NCBI GenBank assembly: GCA_050084985.1
Contig: JBITNC010000001.1
Location: forward strand, 82,088,001 to 82,152,000
Reading direction: 5' to 3'
DNA: 64,000 bases
From: Nageia nagi
Taxonomy: Eukaryota > Pinophyta
The number at the start of each line of letters is the position of its first letter. Position 1 is the stretch's first letter. The notes beneath the pieces are model-generated. The model worked only from the letters and a program-made list of their open reading frames with translations. It was not told where the DNA came from and did no database searches. A program made the translations under genes and the position numbers. Shown here one piece after another: positions 43,871-55,340 of this stretch.

Positions 43871-44302
43871 AATGTGCATATTAGGAACCATCCCAATCAC
43901 CTTTACTTCCGACTTGTCGAGTTGAGTGACCCTCTTAGGACTAGGCATTAAGGGAAAGTTCAACTGTTGGCAAATCTTGTGGGGCATGACATTTCTAGCT
44001 GCACTAGAGTCTACCATGCAATTATGCAGGTTTCTACCCTCAATTCGTAGTGTTAAAAGGAATGGTGGTGACTCCTCTTTGTCCTTGTGCAAGAAAAAAG
44101 CTTTCACCTCGATAGGCTTGGATGCTTTAGTGACCATTGGCACCCATTTTTGTTTGCTATTGGAGGTGAACTTGTTCAACTCCCTTTTGATAGGCTCATA
44201 TTGTTTATCCATCTGGATAACATTGTACACTAAAGCTCCAGACTTCATCTTTTTTAGTTCTTCCACGAGGTCGTAAGATGAGGCATGAGAGCCTTCTTGC
44301 AT
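43871..44302 (-). pseudogene. Giant gypsy protease N-terminal part
   Basis: Minus-strand frame containing NCMVDSSAARNVMPHKIC, then VTQLDKSEVKVIGMV, homologous to 12,217-12,350. Here the active-site triplet is Asp-Ser-Ser-Ala, where retroviral-type proteases have Asp-Ser/Thr-Gly-Ala. The plus-strand relative has Asp-Ser-Arg-Ala, so the Gly position is non-canonical in both. The frame is cut at 43,870 by the solo LTR and resumes at 36,303. Confidence 0.85.
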
Positions 44303-44786
44303 TATCTTCTCTCCATGGGACTGCTCTCATGATGATGGCTCTGCTCCTGCAGGTACCTTCGTTATTGTTGGAACAATGGAAGAGGAAGATGCCTCCCCTC
44401 GGCGAACATAGACATGCTTGACCTACGGTGCCAGGTGAACGAGAGTGGTGAAAGGGAGTTGGAGGACTCACTGGGGAAATAGAATCCGAAGGAGTGAATA
44501 AGTTGTTGGGAGGTGTGGATGTGGTCATCGGGAACTTCTCCTTTCTCCGAAAGTTATAAGCAGGTTGGACTAGTGTTGACTGTGCAGCATGTAATTCTTT
44601 GTTGATGGGCACTAAAAAAGGACTTTCCACCTCAGCGAAGAGTTGTTGTGTAGCGTATACTTCATCATTTGAAGTGAATGTCTAGGTATCGACCCCAACA
44701 TCAGCCATCTCAGTAAGCAAGACCTGATCAACTTGATGAGCAAGAGGACCATCTACACGGACAATCTCCATATTTTGTATCTCCTG
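44303..44786 (-). pseudogene. Gag-protease linker of the giant gypsy
   Basis: Frameshifted coding remnant between the Gag zinc knuckle and the protease; Pro/Ser-rich in one frame, no domain recognised. Confidence 0.5.
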
Positions 44787-46152
44787 CTAAAAGACATTCA
44801 AGGCTGTCTTGAACTCAAGACAATTTGTTTCATTGTGTGCCACCGTGAAATGTATTTTGCACCAACTCGGGATCGACAAAATGGGGATGTCAACATTGTG
44901 GACTTCATTATCATTACTAGCATGGTCGACAACCGAATTGGGTACTCCGCCATTATTTGCCACCGTGTTGCAGGGCCTGTTGGGCATTTGAAAAGAATAG
45001 GTTCTAGACATATTGTTCTGAACATAATGGCATTGAGTATCTTGGTTCCTCTTAATTTGTGTGACGTCGTTGCTCATCCTTTGCACCAATCTTTCCAAAT
45101 TCGCCATCGCTTCATCCTTATTGTGTTCACTCTTAGAAGAAACAACTTCGTGGTTCGCATAAGGCAGAAACGATGGCCGAGGATTAGAGCATGCATGAGA
45201 AGGCAAAGGCGATGTAGTAGAGATACTTGGAGGAATTTCCAAGGCATTTGAGGTACTGGCGACAACAATTTGTAATTGCGGGTAATAGGAAAACATGGGA
45301 TTTGCGTGAATGGGGTTTGGAGTCATGGGAAGACTTGGCAATGGAGAACCATTCATGTTTTGCAAACTGGCAGCATAATTGAGAGAATTTGGATATAAAC
45401 GTACAGTGCTGCCAGCTGGATTCACTCCAAGGGGATGAGGCAAGAACCGTTCTACTTTGACTGCCTCAGCATAAGCCTTTGCTAAAGTAGTAATGTTTGC
45501 CTCCTTTCGGGCAAAAACCGAGATGAAAGGGTTAAGGGACTCAAAGTATAACTGCAAAGCTATATCTTGATTAACATTACCTGGGGGCACCAGTCTGGAG
45601 TAAGCCTTCTAAAATCTAGTATTGAATGTGCAAACACGTTCTCCAGGTTGTTGCTTCGTAGAAGCAAAGTGATTGTATAACTCATGCGGGTTTGCAAGCA
45701 TCTTGAACTGATTGAAAAAGGTTGTTTGCAACTGATCCCATGAAGTTATAGAACCATGTGGTAAGCTGACGTTCCAATTGAGGGCTTGATCATCTAATTA
45801 GAGCAAGAAAAGCCTACAAGCCACATCTTCATGAGTTACGTTCAACCGGGCCATAGCCTCCTTATACAGGTTTGTGTTCTTCAATCGTCCTCATGCCATC
45901 CGCCTTGAACTTGATAATATTCTAAGAAGCATTCTTCGACGTAGCATGTTGTGTACCTGGAACATTGATAGGTGTCCCTTCTCGCCATTGCATCTGCGGT
46001 GGGAGATGAGCCATAGGGATTTGGATAGCAGGTAAAGGACCGGAACCGAGAACAAGAGAACTCTCAGGGATACGCTGAAAAGTAGTATCAAAATGAGGTA
46101 CTGTATGGGGAAATGGTCCGTGAACTGTAGAATCAGACCTTTCCGACTGAGG
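44787..46152 (-). pseudogene. Giant gypsy Gag, N-terminally truncated
   Basis: Gag forms the cytoplasmic virus-like particle. The minus strand shows the retrotransposon-gag core: SWDQLQTTFFNQF near 45,730, LANPHELYNHFAS, then VPPGNVNQDIALQLYFESL and ITTLAKAYAEAVKVE (45,470-45,600). A Pro/Ser-rich spacer with a coiled stretch (EAMANLERLVQRM) follows. Last is a variant knuckle C-x2-H-x4-H-x4-C (WCKIHFTVAHNETNC), with His in place of the second Cys. The N terminus is lost at the junction with the 5' LTR (46,152/46,153). Confidence 0.85.
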
Positions 46153-47434
46153 TCACATGGAATATGGTCTTGATGGCTCAACAGTCAAAGATGCATGTTG
46201 TTAACCATATACAAGGGAAATAAACGTCGAAGATTTTTTCCTTAATGAGGAAATACTCCAAATGTGAACGAAAGTGAAGAAAGATCACAAATGCAAGGAC
46301 AAACACAGAGATAAATGCAAAGGAATGCAAGGAAAGGAAAAGGCCTATGAGAACATCATCAAGGATACAATGTCTCGGCAAGTCATCTTACGATTCATTA
46401 AGGTCGATACACTCACTATCACCCCAGGTAGCAAATAGCAAATATGCTCAAATCACTACTAGACAAGAGCAAGAAGCTATAGGGTCTTAATGGAAAACTC
46501 AATGGAAAGGATAAAGATGGAGTGAGGGCGTAAGTGTAGTAACCTAATCGAATGATATAAAGACGAGCTGTAGGCCTCAGAATATATCCACTTGAACCAT
46601 GCAAAGAAGTATCAAACTCTTTCACAAAATAATCAATATGCAATTCATAGAAAGAACCATTCAGATATGCATAATCCCACAAATGATGTTCCTCATAGTA
46701 TAACTTTATGATTTTATTCCTCTAAACAAACACATTCATAATGATTTTCAATAACAGAACATGAATAGAAACCCTTATGTAGCAATCTTCTATGCAATCA
46801 AATGTGAATCTTATGACATGCAAAGGCTCAAAATGATTGTACAAATAAACTCAATAGCCTCAATCTCAAAATGCAAGAACTCCAATATATGATGCTTTCA
46901 TTACGTGCAAAAGTCCAAGGCAAAAACAGTACAAAGATCATATGCATAAACTCTTCATGTCAACATTCCTCATGCAAAAATCTCGTATGTCAAAATCCCC
47001 TTCTAAATGGCCTGAGTGGGATATAAATAGGCCACTAGAAGTGATGCCCTAAAGGCATCAAATCTGATATGGTGTGCACACACATTGAACACACATACCG
47101 ATACAAAATCAGATACCTTCACACAAAACTATGTAAGTGGCATTTAAAGCTGACAAAATATAAATGCCACCGCCAAAATGTATCTACTCTACATCTAATC
47201 TATGCAATAGAAAATCAGATATGCAATAAATAGTCTGAAAAGGTCCGACATCTAAACCGACGGGAGAAAAACCTCATCGTTGCACCGGTCAAAGTCATAA
47301 TGAGGCTGACAAATTGATCTGGCAGGAGCAAAACCTCATCCCTACACCAGTCAAATCAAAATAAAGTCTAACATAACCAAATGCATGGAACACAGAAAAA
47401 AGATACCGTAGATGAAGTCTACGGGTGAATCAAA

Positions 47435-50110
47435 CTAGGCCAGATCTGATTCAGCATGGACGGAGTTCCACTGCTCGCTGGTGAGACCATAGAACAAAAT
47501 AGTCTCCCCTAAAAATGCCAAAGTCTTTCGCACACCCCTAGAGATCATGCCAACAATGCTACCATCCTACCAGAAGTATCCTTCAATGTTCTTCGACATA
47601 GCATGCATCTGGTGTCTCTAGATGATGATCTGCCTCTCATGAATAATGGGATGCCCTACCTTCAGCAAGTTGAGACCATCAACTTCAAGATGCTACTAGA
47701 TTAGGTTCTGGGCCTCTGCCAATACCCCTTCCTACTTCTTGACATTGTTATCTTCCTCTTGGAACTTGAGTTGATAAAGATATTCACTCATTTGTTCCTC
47801 AACCTCCTTTCACAAAGGGATTTTAAGTTTTAGCGCAGCGTTGCACTTATCAAGTGCATGGTTCAACCAATCATGGTGATAGGTGAACTCATGACAGTAG
47901 ACCAACATTCTGAGTTATCAACGAAAATATGCTACAAATGGGAAACGTTGGGAAGGTGACTATCCAACGTACTGAGGTGTGCTAAAATCTACGTTACGTG
48001 ATCCCTGATCTCAACACCCTCGGCAAGGAGTTTGTAAATCTACCAAGACAATCTTACGACGGCCTCCATCACTTCATTCTTAAGTTGCTCCTTCATCAAT
48101 TCCCATCCCTCATGGAAGGAAGTCTTCTTCTGTAAGTGTAATAATTTTCTAGAACTCTTTTATGAACTTCCTGCCAGCCATGAGTTCCTTCTTCAACTTC
48201 TTTACTTCCCTTTTGGCTTCGTAGGCTTCCTGCTCCGTGATTATAGCATTTTGAGTGACTATGTTTTCTGGTTGTTAATCCGAGTTTAACTGGCATATTG
48301 AATGTCTGAATGATGTAGTCCTCTGCTCTCCGAGGGTGCTTCTCCTTGGAGTAGCAATGGCTGACGGAGATTTCCTTTCAAGAGGTGGAAACGAAAGTGT
48401 CCACCCTCCGAATCTTCTCCCCATCTAAAAGTTCTTACTCATCATCAAAACGCAGGTCCTGGTCTATATCTTTATCATGAGTCATACTCATGATGAGGGT
48501 TCTAAGGCAGGCATCCAAGTCAAGATCTGGACGTTTGGTTGCTGCCTAAGGGGAAAACCTTTGAACCAACACTCTTACTTTGTCAATTTTCTTAACCTCT
48601 TTCGCTAGAGTAGTCTACATTACAGCCATTTCCTTGCCTTGATGTTCCTCCTGCCGTCTCTTCTTCTTCTATTCCTCAGTCTCCATTAGCGCCTATAGAT
48701 AAGCCTTTGTTCTGAAGCTGGGGAGATCTCTCATGACTTCTCTTGGTAGAGGACTTATGCGAAGAAGGGGACTTCTTCCTATGTTCGGTACGAGAGGATT
48801 TGGATGCAACCACCTATCTAACACATTTATTTCAAAATTATTTGGACGTCATCATCATAGGTACCAACGTCCACTATCTCATCATCCAAGATAGTTTCAT
48901 TCTCGATTTCGTCAGGTGCTGAAGCACTGACAACTATGTCCTCTTGCTCAAACATATTGGCAGCATTGCCATCATCATCATCATCTTCTTCTTCCTCGCT
49001 ATGGACCTTTGATTCTTCTGCAGAATCCTCCACCATACGGTCAGGATCTTCAGTCTCTTCATCGAAAGAAGAAGAGGAACGCTCGAAACTAGAGCTAGAA
49101 CTTGGTTGCAAAGTGGGAACTTTCTCCTAGGACCAGGAGAATGGGCAGATCTGAAAGGAATCACCTTAGTGGATGAAATACTGCCACTTGTACTACACTG
49201 CGTTTGCTAGGACTCGGGATGAGCTCCCTCAAGGCCTCTTGTCTTTTTCCTGCAGGAAGCAAAGGTGTCTTCTTTATTGAGGACGTGGTGTGAGCAGGAG
49301 ACTTGATCTTCAAGGGGGCCTCTTTAAGTCGGGGTTTGGTAGTCCGAGGTTTTTGAGGAGGTTTTTTCTCCCCAAAGGGGAGCCGCCTTATTGCTCAAGA
49401 GAGCCTTTATGCGTGTGATTTCTCCTTTGTCATGTACATTTCTATACCTCTGCTCATCTCCAAAGGCTTGTGTGGAAACACGATGGGCCTATGAAAAGCT
49501 GTATCATAAAAACGCACAATTATCCCCCTAGGATCATAATTCTTTGCAGCATCCCCTCTGAAGAAGTTGTACTGCTCTAACTCCTCTAGCATATACATTG
49601 CCTCCACCCATGTCTGGAAAAAATATCCAGATATAGTAATAGGCAAATTTATTGTGGCATTCTTCTTCTTCCAGACCCTCTCCTTCAAGAACAAGAGCTG
49701 CCTGGCATATTCCATGAGAATCAACTTGTCATTGGCGAATCTGGGCAAGAGCAAGGGTTGTTCTTCTGAACCAAAGACTCTGATATATGTAAAATCAGCG
49801 TCCTACAAAAAGAAGTCTACATGTACGCTGATGGCCTGAGTAGCTGCATCAGAAATCCTCTTCATTATGGTTTCTCCTTTGATATCCTTGTAGATATAAT
49901 ATTCCTAAAAATCGGTCCTCTCATAGACGTATCGGAACTTGTTCTTCCACAACCATTTCTGGTATGCCCTCCACACAGGGGTGTATTTTTGCCCCAAGTA
50001 TCTTTCATCAACTAGCTCCTTGGATTTGACTTTGCCATGTAGCAACAGGTACACCAAATAAGAGTTCATATATAATCTCTTCCAGGAGCCGAAACAAGAC
50101 AACTGATTTC
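47435..50110 (-). pseudogene. LTR-encoded protein of unknown function, copy B (5' LTR)
   Basis: Same frame family as 27,103-30,990. It begins after the N-terminal deletion with LLPRFANDKLILMEYAR and YNFFRGDAAKNYDPRG (49,550-49,754), then a basic linker. The Ser-rich/acidic segment (48,827-49,111, with DEIVDVGTYDDDVQI) and the coiled-coil-like part follow, ending near 47,435. The order and strand match copies A and C. The 49,400-49,750 stretch differs from copy A by mostly conservative changes. Several stops and shifts are present, so it is not translatable as one protein. Confidence 0.75.
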
Positions 50111-50494
50111 TTCAAAAGCCTAGTCATCTAGCTTTTGGTTACATGCCTTTCAAACAACTGGCTTTGAATTTATTGGATTGCAATGAAGGAGCTTTGACGT
50201 TTGACCAATCTAGGCGCATAGTTCTGGATGAATGCAAAACCACAGCTTGAAAAGTATGACAATAGGCCTAGGATCACTTAGTCAATTTTCGCACACAATT
50301 CTTCATTCGAGATCTCGTTGCATGGTCTTGAATATGTGCCTCAAGTATTGCTTTGAAGGTATGCAACTAGGCTCAGGGGTTGATATGAAATGCCTTAGCC
50401 AAAAAAGGCTAACTAAATGTGCAATGTCGCTAAATCTTCCTTTCCTTCGTAGTCGCAAGAGAAATGATTTTTGAAATACTAAAAAAGGGGGTGA

Positions 50495-50502
50495 TATTTA
50501 TA
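50495..50502 (-). promoter_or_regulatory. LTR TATA box 2 (5' LTR)
   Basis: Minus strand CCTATAAATATCACC; the same string recurs at 59,598-59,605 in the solo LTR. It lies upstream of the LTR reading frame on the same strand. Confidence 0.65.
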
Positions 50503-50891
50503 GGTTTGTGTAGTTGTCAGGTGTCACTTCCTTATTGGTCCGTCTAAGGGTCAAATAGAAGGCCCACAACAAGGTTGCATGTTTCTTGGAGTCTGCAAAA
50601 GGACGGGGTGAAAATGATGCAATTGGGAAAGGGGGGTGACTTGCCCAAATTTCACATTGATTTTGAGGCCTTAGCCCCTAGTCGCACCCTTTTGGATGGG
50701 TCCCTAAAGCACATGCTCAAATCTTTGCAGCTGAGTCTTGGCATGCTTCCCAAGGCCTGGGACCTGAAAAACTTCGAAAAAAGTGTACGTAGTCATTGGT
50801 TGCATGCCCAGGAAGGGGTGCTTTTAATCCTATTCTCCCATGCTTTGCTCCTTGTCGAATTTGCAAACTGAAATGAAGGGGGCTGACTTCC

Positions 50892-50899
50892 CTTTTATA
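50892..50899 (-). promoter_or_regulatory. LTR TATA box 1 (5' LTR)
   Basis: Minus strand GTTATAAAAGGGAAGTCAGC, with CACGTGTCCCACCTGGAGG just upstream. It matches GGCTATAAAAGGGAAGTCAC at 60,001-60,008. A strong plant-type TATA. Confidence 0.7.
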
Positions 50900-51034
50900 A
50901 CCCTCCAGGTGGGACACGTGTCACATGTCATCTAGATCCTTGCGATAGCCTTTGAGGCTCCAAAATTTGACTCCATGAAATGCACGCAATAGCCTTTGAG
51001 GCTCCAAAATTTGAATAAGTATAGAATCTCCTTG

Positions 51035-51457
51035 GTCGCATGGTTTTTGGTGAGTGCTAAAAGCACTCATCTCAAAGCATGCGACAATGAGAAAAAAATG
51101 CTAATTATGAGTAGCCACCATAGTCGCACCCTTTTGAAGGGGTGCAAAAAAGACTCCATGAAATGCATGCGACAACAAAATGCACTGAAAAAATGCTAAT
51201 TGTGGGATGATGTCCAGCCTAGTTGCACCTTTCCTAGATGGTGCAAAAGCACTCCCTCAAAACATGCGACAAGCTGAAATGGGTGTTTAGTTTGCTTTTT
51301 CAACAAAAAAAACGACATATGAGATGCAAATGGGGTTACTACAACATGGAGGCCCTCAAGATGCTTTCGAACATGATGCAAGCGACAAAAACAAGGAAGG
51401 CTGACTAGTCGCATGGCTTGAGAGGAGTGCAAAAGCACTCATTGAAAAACATGCGAC
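51035..51457 (-). repeat. Hairpin modules in the 5' LTR U3
   Basis: Modules at 51,035-51,085, 51,123-51,173, 51,222-51,270 and 51,408-51,457. The first is a symmetrical two-storey hairpin: outer 8-bp arms GTCGCATG/CATGCGAC, inner 8-bp arms TGAGTGCT/AGCACTCA, 8-base internal loops and a 3-base top loop, 51 bases in all. The last has inner arms GAGTGC/GCACTC. Confidence 0.88.
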
Positions 51458-51637
51458 ATATTGAAAAATGCAAGATTTCGACTTCAACTATCATGAAAAT
51501 GCAGTTTAAACACATTCCTAAGACTAGACCAAAAGATGTGCATCTTCTTTGACAAATTTTCCTGCAATTCCTCTTTTGCTTTCTTGAGGGTCCTCAAAAT
51601 GTGAAATTTTGGGGGGGGGCGTTGTGTAGGCACTACA

Positions 51638-51642
51638 GATGA
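51638..51642. repeat. Target-site duplication GATGA, right copy
   Basis: Matches 25,701-25,705 and closes the giant element. Confidence 0.9.
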
Positions 51643-52990
51643 TTGTCTATTTCTTGATTTTTGATGTCCTCATGTAATTTGATTTTATCTATGCATGAAC
51701 ATGATTGTGGCATGTCTTGCAAAATTGATGGAAATGTGTTTGTTAAGATTGACCATGAGGGTAACAATGAGAAATCGTTCATGTCTAAATCAATGGCATA
51801 ATGGGGCTTCGAATCTAGGTCATGATATAATGGCGATACATGGGTGATAAGGACCATGTTGACATTGAGAATTTGATTGATTGAGTTGTCATTAAATAAA
51901 TGAAGAGAACACTTCGATGTTGGAGAAATGGGTTTCTTGGTTTGTGAAGAAACAAATCATCACTAAATTTATCATTGTTGTCCTCATTTTCATATACAAG
52001 ATTCAGATTTTGAAATTGATGTACTAAATTTTATTGTATGGGTCCATGATATCTTAACCCTTTTTTATATTTAGCTGATTAAAAGGCAATATGAAAGGTA
52101 TACGCTGGACCTTGTTCATATTGTCCCAATTCGTATCCCTGCCATTTAAATCATTCAAAGTACCGACAAACAAAGCACGGTCTTGAAAGATATTCAATAT
52201 TTGCACAAATTTTTGTTTTTGGATTTATTTATAGAAGGATGAATGAGAGGATGTTTGGTACTACATAAATGAAGAGTGTTTGGGTTTGTGGAGAACCCAA
52301 AGGAATGACCATGCTAATGACTAAGGTTGACTTGGTTGGTCTCACTATATCACAAATCAAAGGAATATTAAAGATTACATCGTTCATTCCATACTCCCCC
52401 ATTAATGGATTTATCAACTCAATACTAACATGATAGATGGATGGTTGTTATTAATTGATATTTGTATCATGTGTTTCATTAAAGATTGAATCATGTTGGT
52501 TGTCTTTTGATGAAGGTATGGATTAGATTCATGTGAATGAAGAAAAAGATGATATGCCATTCATAGAGTCCAAATGATGTGTAATTCCTAAAACTTTTTA
52601 TTGAATGTATGGGAAAGACAAGATAGATAATTTGTTTTATTTATTTTGTGATGATAGAAATGGGGATGTGTTTCATATAGTGGATGAAGTTGATGCAGTC
52701 ATCATTGATTTTCCATTATGTCTTGTTTCTCCTTGCATTTGATATGATGATGGTGGGGGTATGGCTACTTTGTCTTCTTGTTGAATTGATTGATGTGTAA
52801 AGTTTGGTGTCATTCTTTTGGTTGTTAATGTTTTGTCTTTGTGTTTGGGGTGAAGGGCCATGTGAGTTTGTTTGATTTGGCCTTGGTGTGTGATTTACAT
52901 GGACAATTACAAGTAAAAAGTGCGTTGAATGTACTTGTATGTCTTGAAGGATGTATATCATGTTACAATGGTTAAAGGGCTCCTCGTCCA
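51643..52990 (-). pseudogene. Older gypsy, upstream half of the insertion host
   Basis: Minus-strand decayed gypsy polyprotein ahead of RT. It starts MDEEPFNHCNMIY at 52,990 and runs through frameshifted linker sequence to HEDIKNQEIDNH at 51,645. Joined through GATGA to 25,705 it continues as HHWVPVPN and then the RT at 24,950-25,700. I recognise no protease or gag motif here. It is the genomic site into which the giant element jumped. Confidence 0.65.
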
Positions 52991-54685
52991 TGTTGTCTAC
53001 ACAACAACCCCTAATTTTTGCAAATTTGGGGACCCACTCTCAGCTATTGAAGGAGAAAATGGAGAAATTGCAACTTAAGTATGCATAGGAGAGAGCACAA
53101 AATCTGAAGTTTGACTATGACAAAGTGAAAATCAAGACTTTGACACTAAGATTTCACAAAGAAAATCACAAAATGGAACTCTTTGAGATCATCATTCTAG
53201 TCATTTTGGCATTTTTGATAAGCCAAGTTCAAGATGGTTGAAGTCATCACTTGTAACTTTGAGTATGTGATCAGGAAAAGGGGACTTAAAATTGGCTAAC
53301 TGTTGAGCCCCATCTTGCATTTCAAGGTTGGTCGCATGTCCAAGAAGGGATACATTTCTGACTTTTGGTTGTTATGAGACCACTACCATTTGCACCTATT
53401 TGAGCTCATTTCATGCTCCCATTCGACCATCAATTGCTCCAACCCAATCATCACATGTGATGTTAGGATGCTACAAATACCATCTTGCATTTTCAAGGAG
53501 ACCAAGAAATGGCGACCAAGTTGGAAGTTTAAAATTGGATAAATTTTGAAAATTTGGCTAAGTGTAGGAACATTAAGCCCCTCCCAAGTTGGTCACATGT
53601 TCCTTGAAATATTTTGACAAAATGCGACCACAACAAGCTAGCGTTTCACGTAAAGGGAATGACACGTGTTTAGCCACCTTTTCGTCCAACATTCCATTCA
53701 GACTTTTCATTAGACAAACTATTAAAACCTTGTCATTGACATCCATTGTCATGCTATGTCACACTAGCAGGTGGTCACACCAACCTAAAAAGATACAACA
53801 ATATTAGCATAAAAGATGTTGGTCACAAGTTGTGTCAAGGATACATTTGTGACTTTTATAGGAGGTGTGACCAAGTGGATAGTTATGCCTCACTTAACCT
53901 CCATCCGGACTGGTGCATGGTTGACATTTGACAAGTAAATGACTATAAACAAGTAGTTTCCCCTTGCAAACATGGTTGGCTAAGTGTTGACTCTCATTAT
54001 GCATCTCAAAAAGGTGGTTGCATGATTCTGAAATGATACATTTGTAAAATTCATATGGGGTGCGACCAAGGAGGAGCTATGGAAGATGGTCATTTGTTTT
54101 GAGAGCGATACAATTTCAGCCTTTGTTTTGAGTACAACCAAGGGCCTCATTCAAAATTCATTTTTGGCATTAAAACTTGGCTAAGTGCTGGCAAGAATTG
54201 GTTGGTCGTGTGGGGTTTGAAAGACAATTTCCTAACTCTGGTGGAGGATGCAACTAAGGTGATACAATGCGATTTTGCACATTATCAAAATTTGGCTAAG
54301 TGGGGGTGCCTAGAGCCGATTGCATCTCTTTCAAGAGATACATTTCTAGCTTACTAGATCAGTGCGACAACTATTTGGCTCCTTCCAGTTTGGTCACATC
54401 CCCCAAAGAAGATATATTTGTAAACTTTTACACAAGTGCAATCATACCATATTAGTATCGCATGAATCAAAAATGACACTTGTTTGCTAGCCACTAGCCC
54501 AATCAATGTTGCATTGACGCCTGTCCCTAGTCATACTATAAATACTTTTCCACTAGGATTCATTGTCATGATGTCTTGGTCTCTCCAAGCAGTCACATGA
54601 TTCTGGGATGATGCATTTATAAAAATTGTAAAAGGTGTGGCCAAGGTGGCACACTAAAGTTTTGCAAAATCTAAAGAATTTTGGC
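52991..54685 (+). mobile_element. Partial plus-strand LTR with hairpin modules
   Basis: Starts TGTTGTCTACACAACA, the palindromic LTR end in plus orientation, then ACCCCTAATTTTTGCAAATTTGGGGACCC, which parallels the start of the giant LTR. Hairpin modules include 53,331-53,380 and 54,017-54,066 (both 50 bases) and a shortened one at 53,592-53,628. A TATA-like ACTATAAATACTTTT lies near 54,536. It ends abruptly in gag sequence at about 54,685, so the rest of the LTR, the primer site and the gag start are deleted. It may be the 5' LTR of the following Tat-like element or a separate relic. Confidence 0.65.
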
Positions 54686-55340
54686 CTGGTAAGTCTATTG
54701 ATTCCTTCAAAACCTTAGTTCGAATATTTATGGGTCAATACAAGCATAATATTAAAGAACAAGGCAATATATTGGAATTATGTGCACTTCATCAAGCAAG
54801 CAATGAAACCATAGAGAAGTATGTCTTACGCTGCAAAAAGGTATGGCACACTACTCGAGTTAAACTAGATGAATCTGAGATTTGTGGCATATTTCCTAAA
54901 TCTATTATTCCTCTACTTCAATTGCATGCTCCTAGTAGGATGTTGGTTTTAGTACTCTACTTCAACAATTAGTGCAAAAACAGAAAGTTTTATTATCTAT
55001 AGGAGAACTTAAATATACATCTAACAAAGACAATAGGAAATCATACACCAAGAAAGAGGACAAACCAGTTAATATGGCAAATAGACCCAAGACTCCTCCA
55101 AAGGCACAAAGATCTACTTCCTCAAAAGATACCAACTACACATTTCCAATTCCACCAAGAATTCTTTTGAGGGACTTAATAAAGAAAGGCCTCCTACACC
55201 CGCTTGAAAAAGTTGATGATGATACCCCTTTGGAACACTTTGAGGCATATTGTGCTTATCATCAAAGAAAAGGGCATGCTACACTTTGCAAAACATTGGA
55301 AGCAGCTATCATAGCCCTCATAGAACGAGGAAGGTACAAG
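54686..55340 (+). pseudogene. Tat-like gypsy Gag, first part
   Basis: Gag core reads DSFKTLVRIFMGQYKHN, GNILELCALHQASNETI and ESEICGIFPKS (54,690-54,910). A frameshift follows near 54,965, then a Lys/Pro-rich stretch and a variant zinc knuckle YCAYHQRKGHATLC (55,248-55,290). The frame reaches IERGRYK at 55,340, where the solo giant LTR is inserted, and continues in frame at 61,106. Gag builds the particle and packages RNA. Confidence 0.85.
55336..55340. repeat. Target-site duplication ACAAG, left copy
   Basis: Matches 61,101-61,105. Confidence 0.92.

Larger units (their letters stand above)
25706..51637 (-). mobile_element. Giant Ty3/gypsy element with protein-coding LTRs
   Basis: Spans 25.9 kb, about 18.4 kb without its nested 36,304-43,870 insertion. 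Evidence: (1) target duplication GATGA on both sides. (2) Two long same-direction homologous repeats at the ends (25,706-32,016 and 46,153-51,637). (3) Between them a minus-strand gypsy series of gag, protease, RNase H, RT, RNase H, integrase in correct transcriptional order. (4) A solo copy of the same LTR at 55,341-61,100 with its own target duplication, which confirms both termini (TGTTGTGNCTACACAACA start, CATACCAACA end, minus strand). The inner 98 bases of the 5' LTR, the primer-binding site and the gag N terminus are deleted at 46,152/46,153. No convincing polypurine tract is seen at 32,017. Coding parts carry stops, so it is inactive. Confidence 0.9.
46153..51637 (-). repeat. 5' LTR of the giant gypsy
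   Basis: 5,485 bases, homologous to 25,804-32,016. The innermost 98 bases are deleted together with the primer site. It lacks about 650 bases corresponding to 30,238-30,885 (frame N terminus) and ~80 bases corresponding to 28,780-28,850. It retains the TATA boxes and the hairpin array that the 3' LTR has lost in part. The right terminus reads CGTTGTGTAGGCACTACA (51,620-51,637), two changes from the palindromic end, then GATGA. Confidence 0.9.
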
